Shown here one piece after another: positions 1-6,422 of a DNA stretch of 8,305 nt. The stretch's first letter is position 1, and the number at the start of each line of letters is the position of its first letter. Where the stretch lies: NCBI GenBank assembly GCA_017646545.1, contig JAGCMI010000109.1:1-8305 (forward strand), written 5' to 3'. This DNA comes from Oscillospiraceae bacterium. GTDB lineage: Bacteria; Bacillota; Clostridia; Oscillospirales; Oscillospiraceae. Position numbers and translations under genes: made by a program. The notes under the pieces were generated by a model. That model did not search any database, was not told the origin of the DNA, and was given only the letters and a program-made list of their open reading frames with translations.

Positions 1-747
1 GAAGTCCAACTTACGGCCAACCGCGCCGCCGGATTGGAGCATACCGTACATCTGCTGCAGATGGCTGCGCAGACGGACAGTTTCTTCATCCACAGCTACC
101 TTATCGGCAAAGATGGCCGCCTCGGTCAGGATACGACCCTCATCGATATTGGTGGAAGAAAGCACTTCTCTAAGCTTATTTTCCAGACGCTGGCGGTAGT
201 CCACCACGGTCTGGGCATTGCCGGCTTCCACCTGGGAAACCAGTTCCTCAATGGTGGCGCCACGGCTGCGCAAGTCATTTTCCAATGCCTTACCTTCCGC
301 CACACGCATGGCATCATAGCTTTCCAAGGCCTTGGTCACAACACCCATCAGATCAGCCAGCAGCTGCTCTTCGTCCACCTCAGGCTTTTCAACAGAGAAT
401 ACCTCGGGCATTCTCGACAGCAGAGAAACACTGATGTCATTGTTCACCGGGTACTTTTCTGCCATCTGCTGCATTGCAGCCAGATAGCCTTCCACCACGG
501 CGGTATTGAGGGTAACGGTGGCATCCACACCATTTTCGGAATGCAGTGTGACGAACACATCCACCTTACCTCTGGAAATGGAATTCTTGACAGCCTGCTT
601 GACTGCCTCTTCCGCAAAGGACAACATTCTGGGCGCTTTTACGCTGCAATCCAGATAACGATTGTTTACAGAGCGAAGCTCCACAGTAAACTGGCGGCCG
701 TTCACAGTTTCAACGGCACGACCGTATCCTGTCATACTCTTAACCAA
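1..747 (-). CDS. yicC: YicC/YloC family endoribonuclease (3' end cut by window edge)
   Basis: YicC-family protein, related to E. coli YicC and B. subtilis YloC. The family is described as an endoribonuclease acting on RNA in the cytoplasm. The reading frame is open for 249 codons and leaves the window without a stop; family members are about 290 residues, so roughly 40 C-terminal residues are missing. Visible signatures are the N-terminal MTGYGRA (residues 5-11), VELRSVNNRYLD (22-33), and the start of the C-terminal DUF1732 region ending GRKLDF (244-249). I chose a TTG start at 747 because it gives the canonical MVKSMTGYGR beginning and has AGGGGAG 7 nt upstream. An in-frame ATG at 771 would add eight residues but has no ribosome binding site. 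It lies 26 nt after the RseC-like gene and is probably the last visible member of the cdaA operon. In relatives yicC is often followed by remA, gmk and rpoZ, which would lie outside the window (inference). Confidence 0.93.
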   Translation of the reverse strand, partial: MVKSMTGYGRAVETVNGRQFTVELRSVNNRYLDCSVKAPRMLSFAEEAVKQAVKNSISRGKVDVFVTLHSENGVDATVTLNTAVVEGYLAAMQQMAEKYPVNNDISVSLLSRMPEVFSVEKPEVDEEQLLADLMGVVTKALESYDAMRVAEGKALENDLRSRGATIEELVSQVEAGNAQTVVDYRQRLENKLREVLSSTNIDEGRILTEAAIFADKVAVDEETVRLRSHLQQMYGMLQSGGAVGRKLDF

Positions 748-773
748 CTTCAGACTCCCCTTTTCTCTCATTT

Positions 774-1187
774 TCAGCAGGGAGATTTCCCCACATATGC
801 GGTAATGGTATATGCGATATTCTTTTTAGATAAGCGGCGGTCATAGACTTTGATCAGCGCAACACCCACTAAGGTGCAAGCGATACTGACCAGTCCACCC
901 CGCTGCCACAGACTCTCTCCCAGAAGGTATCCCACCAGGAATAGAAGCAGGGGCAGCAGATACAACACCGCCGCAGCTTGCAACACGGACTTGGACTCGG
1001 ATGAAACCACCACCAGATCGCCCGGCTGGGCGCCAATGGGATTTTTTGCAGTCAGGAGCATGGTCTGCTTGGCAGCGCCGCAGCCGGAACATTTGTGGCA
1101 ATCACCGGAGCAGGCACTCTCTCGTATGCAGATCACCTCCGCCATGGCGTCCGGCAGCAGGCGTCTAACTCGTACTGTTTGTTCCAT
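774..1187 (-). CDS. RseC/MucC-like Cys-rich two-helix membrane protein (SoxR-reducing-system RseC family)
   Basis: 137-residue protein resembling the RseC/MucC family. In proteobacteria, RseC is linked to sigma-E control and to the Rsx complex that reduces SoxR. Visible parts are a short N-terminal beta-like segment, a cysteine cluster C26-x3-C30-x2-C33-x2-C36 that could hold an iron-sulfur cluster or metal, a stretch rich in small and polar residues ending in a PGD turn (about 55-57), two hydrophobic helices (about 69-90 and 97-115), and a basic tail. The ATG directly abuts the cdaR stop (TAAATG) with GGAGG 5 nt upstream, so translation is probably coupled. Clostridia generally lack the proteobacterial RseA/sigma-E circuit, so the regulatory name should not be carried over. 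A redox or metal-linked membrane role is inference. The family call is good; the function is unknown. Confidence 0.85.
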   Translation of the reverse strand: MEQTVRVRRLLPDAMAEVICIRESACSGDCHKCSGCGAAKQTMLLTAKNPIGAQPGDLVVVSSESKSVLQAAAVLYLLPLLLFLVGYLLGESLWQRGGLVSIACTLVGVALIKVYDRRLSKKNIAYTITAYVGKSPC

Positions 1188-2408
1188 TTATTCCTCCGTC
1201 ACCGTGACAGAGATGCTTTCGCTATTGGCATCGGGATATACATGCAGATATTCATATCCGACCACCTTGTAACTGGCGGGCAGAGCGGTGGATGCGGCGG
1301 TTGCGCCAGTGCAATCGATGATGCAGAGCACCTCATCTACCTTCAAAGAAGCCAGTACTTCCTTCGGTCCACGGATCATGATGGTGGGCTGCTCTGTGAT
1401 CTGGACACGCATTCCCTCCGGGACATTGCGCAAATCGAACTGCTGCACAGTCACCGTGATTGCGTCTATTTCGGGAATGGAAACATGTATCTTGATTTCT
1501 TCCAGACATCTCACGCCTTCCGGCAGGTCCAGGGTGAAGGACTCCGTGAAGGATCCGGAATGATCTTTGAGCTTGATTTTGAACGGAATCACATCGCTGA
1601 TCATATCAAGCGCCTCGCTGCTACCAATCAGCGTAACGGTTTCCACGGAAGCATAGGCTGTAACCATGGTGCCGTCATCCCGCAGGCCGCTGTCCGTATA
1701 ATCCAGTTCAAATCTCACGGGCACAATTTTTACTTTGTTGATCTGAACCACCGTACGAATCACGGAAACATTCGTCGTTACAAAACTGATATCCGCAACG
1801 GGTCTGTTATCCATGCCACACAGTACCAACTGATAGTCTTCTACAAAAGTAGCCATCTTACCGGACAGATCCACCGTAATCTTGGCAGAGGTAATCTTGT
1901 CAATGGTTTCCTTCGGGCCGCTGATGGTCACCGTAGTATGATCCAAAGATGTGCTATTCTTGTCTTCCTGATAACCGTCGGCTACGGAGCCGGTATAATC
2001 AGCATCGATGGGAACCGTTTTCGTCAGCTTTTCCGCAACCACCACTGTGATTTTTTCAGGGTTTTGAGCCATGGGTTCCGCCGTACCGGACTGGAAGGAT
2101 ATGCTGCAATCGAGATTGTGTTCACCGGGTTTTGTGATCTTGGACAGGTCAGCAATGACGGTGATATTGGAGCTGTTGAGCTTTTTCAGGTCGGAACGGT
2201 TGCCTCTGAGCGTCAGATCCACACGCAAATCATCTGTGGAAGAAACAATAATGAGGTTCTGGTGATTCAGGTAGTCCTTACCCACCAGTTCCACGGGAAT
2301 ATCGTAAAATACAGATTCGGACTCAGGGCTGATCACCGTCACCACATACAGCCATAAACCAAAGGAAATGGCCAGCGACAGCAACAGCGTCAGAAATTTA
2401 CTTTTCAT
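1188..2408 (-). CDS. cdaR: CdaR, YbbR-domain regulator of the diadenylate cyclase CdaA
   Basis: 406-residue membrane-anchored extracytoplasmic protein with YbbR domains. In B. subtilis, Listeria and others CdaR binds CdaA and modulates c-di-AMP synthesis. One N-terminal hydrophobic segment (about residues 5-25, rich in Leu, Ala and Phe) acts as the anchor. The rest is beta-rich and divides into about four YbbR repeats (roughly 33-112, 113-205, 208-297 and 305-403), several carrying the recurring V-x-(I/L)-x-G-(P/S)-x-E-x-(I/L) signature, for example ISGPKETID, LIGSSEALD and IRGPKEVLA. The ATG overlaps the cdaA stop by 4 nt (ATGA), and GGGAGAG lies upstream within the end of cdaA, which implies translational coupling. 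The length is somewhat below the 480 or so residues of the B. subtilis protein but the domain count looks complete. Confidence 0.95.
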   Translation of the reverse strand: MKSKFLTLLLSLAISFGLWLYVVTVISPESESVFYDIPVELVGKDYLNHQNLIIVSSTDDLRVDLTLRGNRSDLKKLNSSNITVIADLSKITKPGEHNLDCSISFQSGTAEPMAQNPEKITVVVAEKLTKTVPIDADYTGSVADGYQEDKNSTSLDHTTVTISGPKETIDKITSAKITVDLSGKMATFVEDYQLVLCGMDNRPVADISFVTTNVSVIRTVVQINKVKIVPVRFELDYTDSGLRDDGTMVTAYASVETVTLIGSSEALDMISDVIPFKIKLKDHSGSFTESFTLDLPEGVRCLEEIKIHVSIPEIDAITVTVQQFDLRNVPEGMRVQITEQPTIMIRGPKEVLASLKVDEVLCIIDCTGATAASTALPASYKVVGYEYLHVYPDANSESISVTVTEE

Positions 2409-3271
2409 CGCTTGCTCTCTCCCTTTCCGTTCTTCAGCAGCTTCTGGCGAAGCTTGACCACGAGATTCTCCTGCTGGTCAATTTCGTCAGGCATCAGTTC
2501 CGTACGCAGCATGCGCTCCAGCATCTGAGGTGCAAGATGCCGCTTGAGCATACCGCCAACCGCCACGGAGATGGTGCCGGTTTCCTCGGAAACGATGACC
2601 ACAACAGCATCGGACACTTCACTGACGCCAACGCCGGCACGGTGACGGGTACCCAAATCCGCGCTCAGCCGCTTGGTTTCAGACAGCGGAAGCACGCAGC
2701 CTGCCGCACACACACGGCCGTTACGAATTACAACCGCGCCATCATGCAATGCTGCTTTCACAAAAAACAGATTACGAAGGAGCTGTTCAGAAACCTGGGC
2801 ATCGATGGCTGTACCGGTCTTACAATACTCTTCCAGGTCATTATCCCGGGTAAAGACGATCAAAGCGCCCATGCGTTCATGGCTCAAATGCTCACAAGCC
2901 ATAACTGTCTGGGTGATGATGTTGTCATACTCCTGATGATGGTTCTTTTCCACACCAAAGAGCCTTCTAAACTGCACATTGCCCACATGATCCATAATAC
3001 GGCGCAGTTCCGGTTGGAAGAGCACGATCAATGCGATCAGACCAACGGATATCAGCTGATCCAGCAGGAAATTCAGAGCATAAATGTCACAAATATCCGT
3101 CAGCCATAGCATCGCAAACAAAACGAATACCGTGCGAAGAATCTTCAAAGAACCGGCAGAACGCAGTAACGGCAGCACTTTATAGATCAAAAACGCTACA
3201 ATGATGATATCCACATAATCCGACCAACGCATATTGGTCAATTCACGAATAACAGTATTGTAAAAATCCAT
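2405..3271 (-). CDS. cdaA: CdaA (DacA) membrane diadenylate cyclase
   Basis: 288-residue diadenylate cyclase that joins two ATP molecules into cyclic di-AMP, a messenger controlling potassium and osmolyte transport and cell-wall homeostasis. Hydrophobic helices lie at about residues 19-36, 44-60 and 64-85, followed by a cytoplasmic linker and the DAC (DisA_N) domain at about 110-245. Catalytic and binding motifs are intact: DGA at 177-179 (in LHDGAVVI) and GTRHRAG at 207-213, with RHR at 209-211. GALIVF (135-140) and the terminal VGGMLKRHL (238-246) are also family-typical. The length matches CdaA rather than DisA or CdaS. Its promoter is seen about 80 nt upstream, and GGTGAT 8 nt before the ATG is a modest ribosome binding site. 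It is first in an operon with cdaR. The usual third gene, glmM, is not present next to it. Confidence 0.97.
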   Translation of the reverse strand: MDFYNTVIRELTNMRWSDYVDIIIVAFLIYKVLPLLRSAGSLKILRTVFVLFAMLWLTDICDIYALNFLLDQLISVGLIALIVLFQPELRRIMDHVGNVQFRRLFGVEKNHHQEYDNIITQTVMACEHLSHERMGALIVFTRDNDLEEYCKTGTAIDAQVSEQLLRNLFFVKAALHDGAVVIRNGRVCAAGCVLPLSETKRLSADLGTRHRAGVGVSEVSDAVVVIVSEETGTISVAVGGMLKRHLAPQMLERMLRTELMPDEIDQQENLVVKLRQKLLKNGKGESKR

Positions 3272-3315
3272 AATCTGCGATCACCGCCTCTTCTACCTTC
3301 TATTTCTGGGTTCAA

Positions 3316-3342
3316 AATAGGAGAGCCTATACTCACCCTATT
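3316..3342 (-). promoter_or_regulatory. Possible hairpin at the 5' end of the cdaA leader
   Basis: AATAGG (3316-3321) and CCTATT (3337-3342) are perfect inverted repeats. GAG (3323-3325) and CTC (3332-3334) inside them can extend the stem across a 1x2 internal loop, leaving a 6-nt apical loop. In the minus-strand transcript this hairpin would begin within a few nucleotides of the predicted start site. It has no U-tract, so it is not a terminator. It could stabilise the 5' end or regulate the mRNA, or be chance. I do not recognise a ydaO-type c-di-AMP riboswitch here; the leader is too short for one. Confidence 0.35.
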
Positions 3343-3351
3343 ATTTTATTC

Positions 3352-3380
3352 ATTATAGCGGATTTCACAGACAATGGCAA
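3352..3380 (-). promoter_or_regulatory. Promoter of the cdaA-cdaR operon
   Basis: On the minus strand, -35 TTGCCA (3380-3375) and a perfect -10 TATAAT (3357-3352) are separated by exactly 17 bp, which fits a sigma-70/SigA promoter. Transcription would start near 3345, leaving a leader of about 75 nt before the cdaA ATG. Upstream of the -35 box (about 3383-3405) the sequence is almost entirely A/T, including the dyad AAAATATTTT (3392-3401), which resembles an UP element. The promoter lies just past the stop of the upstream aminotransferase gene. Confidence 0.85.
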
Positions 3381-3409
3381 GAGATAATGTAAAAATATTT
3401 TATGTCGCC

Positions 3410-4507
3410 TTACCGCAGAACTTCTGCTTTTTGCAGGAAAAAGGCAGTCTGACGGTCGGAGCAATCATGGCCAAAACTGACACGAACCGTTCCCGTTTCC
3501 AGTGTGCCGGCACTTTCATGAGCCAGAGGCGCACAATGAAGTCCTGCGCGCACCGCAATCCCCTGCCCGGAAAACCGGTCAGCAAGATCCTGGCAGTCCA
3601 CGGAGGGCACAAAGGAAACCACGGCCGCCTGATGGGGTCCGTCAAAGACACGGTAACCCAGCTTTTTCAGCCCCACCACACAACGGCTCAACTGCCGCTG
3701 TTCCCGCTGACGGATTTGAGGCAATCCAACTCGGTTTACATAACGCATCCCAGCCCACAGACCTGCGATTCCGGGCACATTCACCGTACCCGCTTCCCCG
3801 CCATCCGGCAGAAAATCCGGCATTTGTTGCAGCATGGATTGGCTGCCCGTGCCCCCATACAGCAGCGGTTTTGGCATTCTTCCGCACAGCAGTATGCCCG
3901 TTCCCTGGGGTCCTAACAATCCCTTATGCCCCGGCATAGCCATAAAATCCGCGCCCAAGGCTGCAAAGTCAATATCTTGTGTGCCGGCCGATTGGGCGGC
4001 ATCCACCACAAATGGCACCCGGTATTGTCTGCACAAAGCGGCCATCTGCTCCACCGGCAGAATATAGCCAAAAACATTGGACACATGGGTAAATACCGCT
4101 ACTTCTGCCCCCTTTTTTAATCCTTCCTCAAATTGGGTTAAAGTATCCTCCCAATCAAAGAGCCGTCGGCCTGCAACAAGCAACTGTGCATTGAGCGCAT
4201 GCAAGGGGCGGGTGACCGCATTATGCTCAAAACCGGAGATCAGCACCTTGCCCCCCGGCTTTACCAATGTGAAAATGGCCATATTGAGTCCATGGGTGCA
4301 ATTGGAAGTGAACACCACCTGCTCCGGGCTGCAATGAAAGAATTTTCCCGCCATTTCCCGGCAGGTGAACACAGTTTCCGCTGCCTCCATGGCCGCAGGA
4401 TAACCGCCCCTGCCGGGATTGGCGCAGCGGCCCATTGCCCGAAGCATTGCCTGGGGCACTTCGGCAGGCTTATGAAAGGAGGTTGCAGCGTTGTCAAGAT
4501 AGATCAC
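3410..4507 (-). CDS. Cysteine desulfurase-like class V aminotransferase (PLP)
   Basis: 365-residue fold-type I PLP enzyme of the cysteine desulfurase family (the class V subgroup found in Clostridia and Enterococcus, akin to TIGR01977). The expected reaction is removal of sulfur from cysteine (or selenium from selenocysteine) to give alanine and an enzyme persulfide. Family residues are present: the N-terminal YLDNAATS (3-10), the PLP-stacking His95 in FEHNAV, Asp169 in VVDAAQSAG, the Schiff-base Lys195 in PGHKGLLGPQG, and the sulfur-accepting Cys325 in GLHCAPLAH, followed by GTVRVSFG (339-346). The length is normal for this shorter subgroup. The start is GTG at 4507, overlapping the DUF3343 stop (GTGA), with AGGAGG 7 nt upstream. 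The neighbouring small protein is a likely partner or acceptor (inference). No terminator is visible before the cdaA promoter. Confidence 0.92.
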   Translation of the reverse strand: MIYLDNAATSFHKPAEVPQAMLRAMGRCANPGRGGYPAAMEAAETVFTCREMAGKFFHCSPEQVVFTSNCTHGLNMAIFTLVKPGGKVLISGFEHNAVTRPLHALNAQLLVAGRRLFDWEDTLTQFEEGLKKGAEVAVFTHVSNVFGYILPVEQMAALCRQYRVPFVVDAAQSAGTQDIDFAALGADFMAMPGHKGLLGPQGTGILLCGRMPKPLLYGGTGSQSMLQQMPDFLPDGGEAGTVNVPGIAGLWAGMRYVNRVGLPQIRQREQRQLSRCVVGLKKLGYRVFDGPHQAAVVSFVPSVDCQDLADRFSGQGIAVRAGLHCAPLAHESAGTLETGTVRVSFGHDCSDRQTAFFLQKAEVLR

Positions 4508-4752
4508 AGCAACACCTCCTGCAATCCCTGATCTTCGGTGTACAGCTTTCGGAATTGGATACCGGACTGCTGAAGCAGGCTTACCGCCCGGCTACGATCC
4601 TGCGGGCGTATGCGCAGGCAATAACCGCAACCCTGCTGCTCCATGTGCCGGGGTGTGCGTTGTAAGATGGTGTCAACCCCTGCCTGCCGCAGTATACGCT
4701 GGGCCTGCTGCGCCGGGGTGATGGAACGAAAAGTGATATAATCCGTTTTCAT
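4504..4752 (-). CDS. DUF3343 family small protein (putative Se/S carrier-like)
   Basis: 82-residue protein of the DUF3343 family, which databases label 'putative Se/S carrier protein-like'. Its biochemical role is not established. It has the family layout of a ferredoxin-like beta-alpha-beta-beta-alpha-beta fold: an opening strand (YITF, 5-8), a helix (about 13-24), a strand with the PR pair (34-35), the conserved Cys-Gly in QGCGYCLRI (40-48), then a helix (about 52-63) and a final strand. Here Cys42 and Cys45 form a CxxC, giving two thiols where the family consensus has one prominent CG. It is translationally coupled to the desulfurase-like gene, which fits a role in accepting or delivering sulfur or selenium (inference). 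The ATG at 4752 is the only plausible start; its GGGAGG ribosome binding site lies in the arm of the 4761-4790 hairpin. Confidence 0.85.
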   Translation of the reverse strand: MKTDYITFRSITPAQQAQRILRQAGVDTILQRTPRHMEQQGCGYCLRIRPQDRSRAVSLLQQSGIQFRKLYTEDQGLQEVLL

Positions 4753-4760
4753 ACGACAAA

Positions 4761-4790
4761 ACCTCCCGGGCTAATCTATGCCCGGGAGGT
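4761..4790 (-). terminator. GC-rich hairpin: terminator of the murD-ispDF-vanZ unit overlapping the DUF3343 ribosome binding site
   Basis: A perfect 11-bp inverted repeat, ACCTCCCGGGC (4761-4771) and GCCCGGGAGGT (4780-4790), encloses an 8-nt A/T-rich loop. On the minus strand the stem is followed by TTTTGT, so it reads as an intrinsic terminator 10 nt after the vanZ stop. On the plus strand the stem is followed by GTGTTTTGTG, a weaker run of T. The minus-strand 3' arm contains GGGAGG, the ribosome binding site of the DUF3343 gene whose ATG follows 8 nt after the arm, so any transcript that includes the stem would hide that site. Confidence 0.8.
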
Positions 4791-4800
4791 GTGTTTTGTG

Positions 4801-5232
4801 TCATGATTTTACGATTTTCGGACAGAGTTTCCACGCAAGCCAGCCGAAGGAAGTGCCCAGGATGTTCAGAATCAAATCGTCCACATCGCAGGTGCCAAGT
4901 CCCGTTACATACTGCAGCAGTTCCACCGCCAGGATGATGGCAAACATCCACCCCAAATGCTTGAGGAAGTTGCGGGTTTTCTCCCACAGCAATGGAACAA
5001 AGAAGCCCAGCGGAATGAACATGATCACATTTCCCAGCAGATTTTTCCATGCGACAAACCGGGAAACCTGATCTGCGTGGCTGCCCAGAACCCGGACAAA
5101 CCAGCCGATGGTGGTAAAGGGTTTTAGCTGCATGGGGATATGGGCGCTGTGCCCCAACCGCTGTCCCAACAACAACCAAAGCATCAAAAGGCAGTACAGC
5201 CCGAAAAGAACTTTAAACTGTTTACGCCTCAT
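4801..5232 (-). CDS. VanZ-family membrane protein
   Basis: 143-residue integral membrane protein of the VanZ family. VanZ of enterococcal Tn1546 gives low-level teicoplanin resistance; most chromosomal members are uncharacterised. Hydrophobic segments lie at about residues 7-24, 68-84 and 93-111, with a fourth near 119-134. Family motifs are present: [19 protein letters not shown] (64-82), then ELLQ (104-107) and [15 protein letters not shown] (116-130). I chose the ATG at 5232 because it overlaps the ispF stop (ATGA) and has GGAGG 4 nt upstream. An ATG six codons earlier (5250) would add MHFGGR and lacks a good site. It is the last gene of the murD unit, followed by the hairpin. Nothing around it suggests a glycopeptide resistance cluster, so calling it a resistance gene would be wrong on present evidence. 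Confidence 0.9.
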   Translation of the reverse strand: MRRKQFKVLFGLYCLLMLWLLLGQRLGHSAHIPMQLKPFTTIGWFVRVLGSHADQVSRFVAWKNLLGNVIMFIPLGFFVPLLWEKTRNFLKHLGWMFAIILAVELLQYVTGLGTCDVDDLILNILGTSFGWLAWKLCPKIVKS

Positions 5233-5702
5233 GCGTCCTCCAAAATGCACACCGCATGGCAGGCAATACCCAGTTTTTCACCGGTGAAGCCCAAGCCTTC
5301 TTCCGTTGTGGCTTTTACATTGATGCGATCGGTGTCAACTTTCAGTTGCGTCGCAATATTTTCCTGCATTTGAGGGATATGGGCCTTCAGTTTGGGCGCT
5401 TGGGCAATGACGGTTACATCCACATTCCCTACCCGATAGCCTTTTTCACGGATCATCTCCGCCACGCAACCCAGAAGTGCCATGGAACTGGCACCTTTAT
5501 AGCGCATATCCGTATCCGGGAAGTGGTAACCGATATCCCGCAGAGCGGCAGCACCCAGAAGCGCATCCATCACTGCATGCAGCAGCACATCCGCATCGGA
5601 ATGACCCAAAAGGCCGCACTCGTGAGGAATCTTCACGCCGCCCAAAATCAGCTCCCGTTCCGGAACCAGACGGTGCACATCATAGCCATGTCCAATTCTC
5701 AT
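5229..5702 (-). CDS. ispF: IspF, 2-C-methyl-D-erythritol 2,4-cyclodiphosphate synthase
   Basis: 157-residue enzyme of the MEP (non-mevalonate) pathway. It cyclises 4-diphosphocytidyl-2-C-methylerythritol 2-phosphate to the 2,4-cyclodiphosphate with release of CMP, and works as a trimer in the cytoplasm. The zinc ligands are all present at the standard numbers: Asp8 and His10 in GYDVHRL and His42 in [13 protein letters not shown]. The FPDTD loop (61-65) and the C-terminal [12 protein letters not shown](E) signature (about 129-141) are also intact. The length is normal. The ATG overlaps the ispD stop by 4 nt (ATGA) with GGAGG 7 nt upstream, so IspD and IspF should be made together, although they are separate proteins rather than the fused IspDF seen in some proteobacteria. 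Confidence 0.98.
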   Translation of the reverse strand: MRIGHGYDVHRLVPERELILGGVKIPHECGLLGHSDADVLLHAVMDALLGAAALRDIGYHFPDTDMRYKGASSMALLGCVAEMIREKGYRVGNVDVTVIAQAPKLKAHIPQMQENIATQLKVDTDRINVKATTEEGLGFTGEKLGIACHAVCILEDA

Positions 5703-6421
5703 GCTTCTTCCTCCAACAATAGCTGGGCAATCTTCAGATCCAGGGGGGTGGTGATTTTGATGTTCCGCTCGTCACCCTCCACAATGCGCACCTTCATGCC
5801 AAACAGTTCCACCGCGGAGCAATCATCGGTGATCTTGGATTTGTCTGCCTTTGCCTGCGCCAGCGCAGCCCGCAGCAGGTCGAAATCAAAAACCTGGGGA
5901 GTCTGCACCGCACGCAGGGCACTACGATCCGGTGTTGCCACCACCAGACCGCCCTGCACCACTTTAATGGTATCCTTCACCGCAATGGCAGGGGCTGCCG
6001 CGCCATAGGTATTGGCGGCACGAACCACCCGGTCAATCAGCTGCCAGGAGGCAAAGGGTCTTGCGCCATCCTGCACGGCTACCAGCTGGCCCTTTTCTGA
6101 GAGGGTATTGAGTCCCATATTGACGGAATCTTCCCGGCTCTCACCGCCTACCACCACCGCTCTGACTTTATCAAAGTCATGGCACAGATCCATAATAGGC
6201 ACGATGAGATCCGGTCTTGTCACCACCACGATCTCACGGATCGCATCACACGCCTGGAACTGGCGCACGGTGCGGACGATCATAGGTTCCCCACCCAAAG
6301 GGGCCATCACTTTATCAATGCCCTCCATGCGGCTGGCAGAACCTGCAGCCACAATGACCGCACCGCAATACTTCAGCTTCAGCAATTTGCGGGCAGGTCG
6401 GGTTACTTTCGTAATATCCAT
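5699..6421 (-). CDS. ispD: IspD, 2-C-methyl-D-erythritol 4-phosphate cytidylyltransferase
   Basis: 240-residue cytidylyltransferase that activates methylerythritol 4-phosphate with CTP, the step two before IspF's product. The nucleotide-binding motif VAAGSASRM (24-32) is at the N-terminus. GGESREDSV (92-100), VQDGARPF (116-123), TPQVF (174-178), TDDCSAVE (198-205) and [11 protein letters not shown] (216-226) follow in the usual order. I placed the start at the ATG at 6421: it has AAGGAG 7 nt upstream and lies 1 nt after the murD stop. The frame is open back to 6487, but that extension would overlap murD by 65 nt and has no family similarity. About 17 residues precede the first core strand, slightly more than in typical IspD. 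Confidence 0.97.
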   Translation of the reverse strand: MDITKVTRPARKLLKLKYCGAVIVAAGSASRMEGIDKVMAPLGGEPMIVRTVRQFQACDAIREIVVVTRPDLIVPIMDLCHDFDKVRAVVVGGESREDSVNMGLNTLSEKGQLVAVQDGARPFASWQLIDRVVRAANTYGAAAPAIAVKDTIKVVQGGLVVATPDRSALRAVQTPQVFDFDLLRAALAQAKADKSKITDDCSAVELFGMKVRIVEGDERNIKITTPLDLKIAQLLLEEEA

Positions 6422-6422
6422 A

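Noticed and set aside
34..846. A 270-codon open frame on the plus strand.
   Set aside because: It is antisense to yicC and the end of the RseC-like gene. The true gene runs off the left edge of the window on the minus strand.
1095..2357. A 420-codon open frame on the plus strand.
   Set aside because: It lies opposite cdaR, which has clear YbbR repeats, a membrane anchor and a ribosome binding site. The plus-strand product is rich in His, Arg and Gln with no recognisable domain, and has no ribosome binding site; it is an antisense shadow.
3272..3350. A c-di-AMP (ydaO-type) riboswitch in the cdaA leader.
   Set aside because: The leader is about 75 nt and shows only a small hairpin. It is too short for the ydaO fold and I cannot see its conserved core.
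4801..5232. VanZ as evidence of a glycopeptide resistance cluster.
   Set aside because: No vanR/S/H/A/X or transposon gene is nearby. The gene sits in a housekeeping unit, as is common for chromosomal VanZ-family members.
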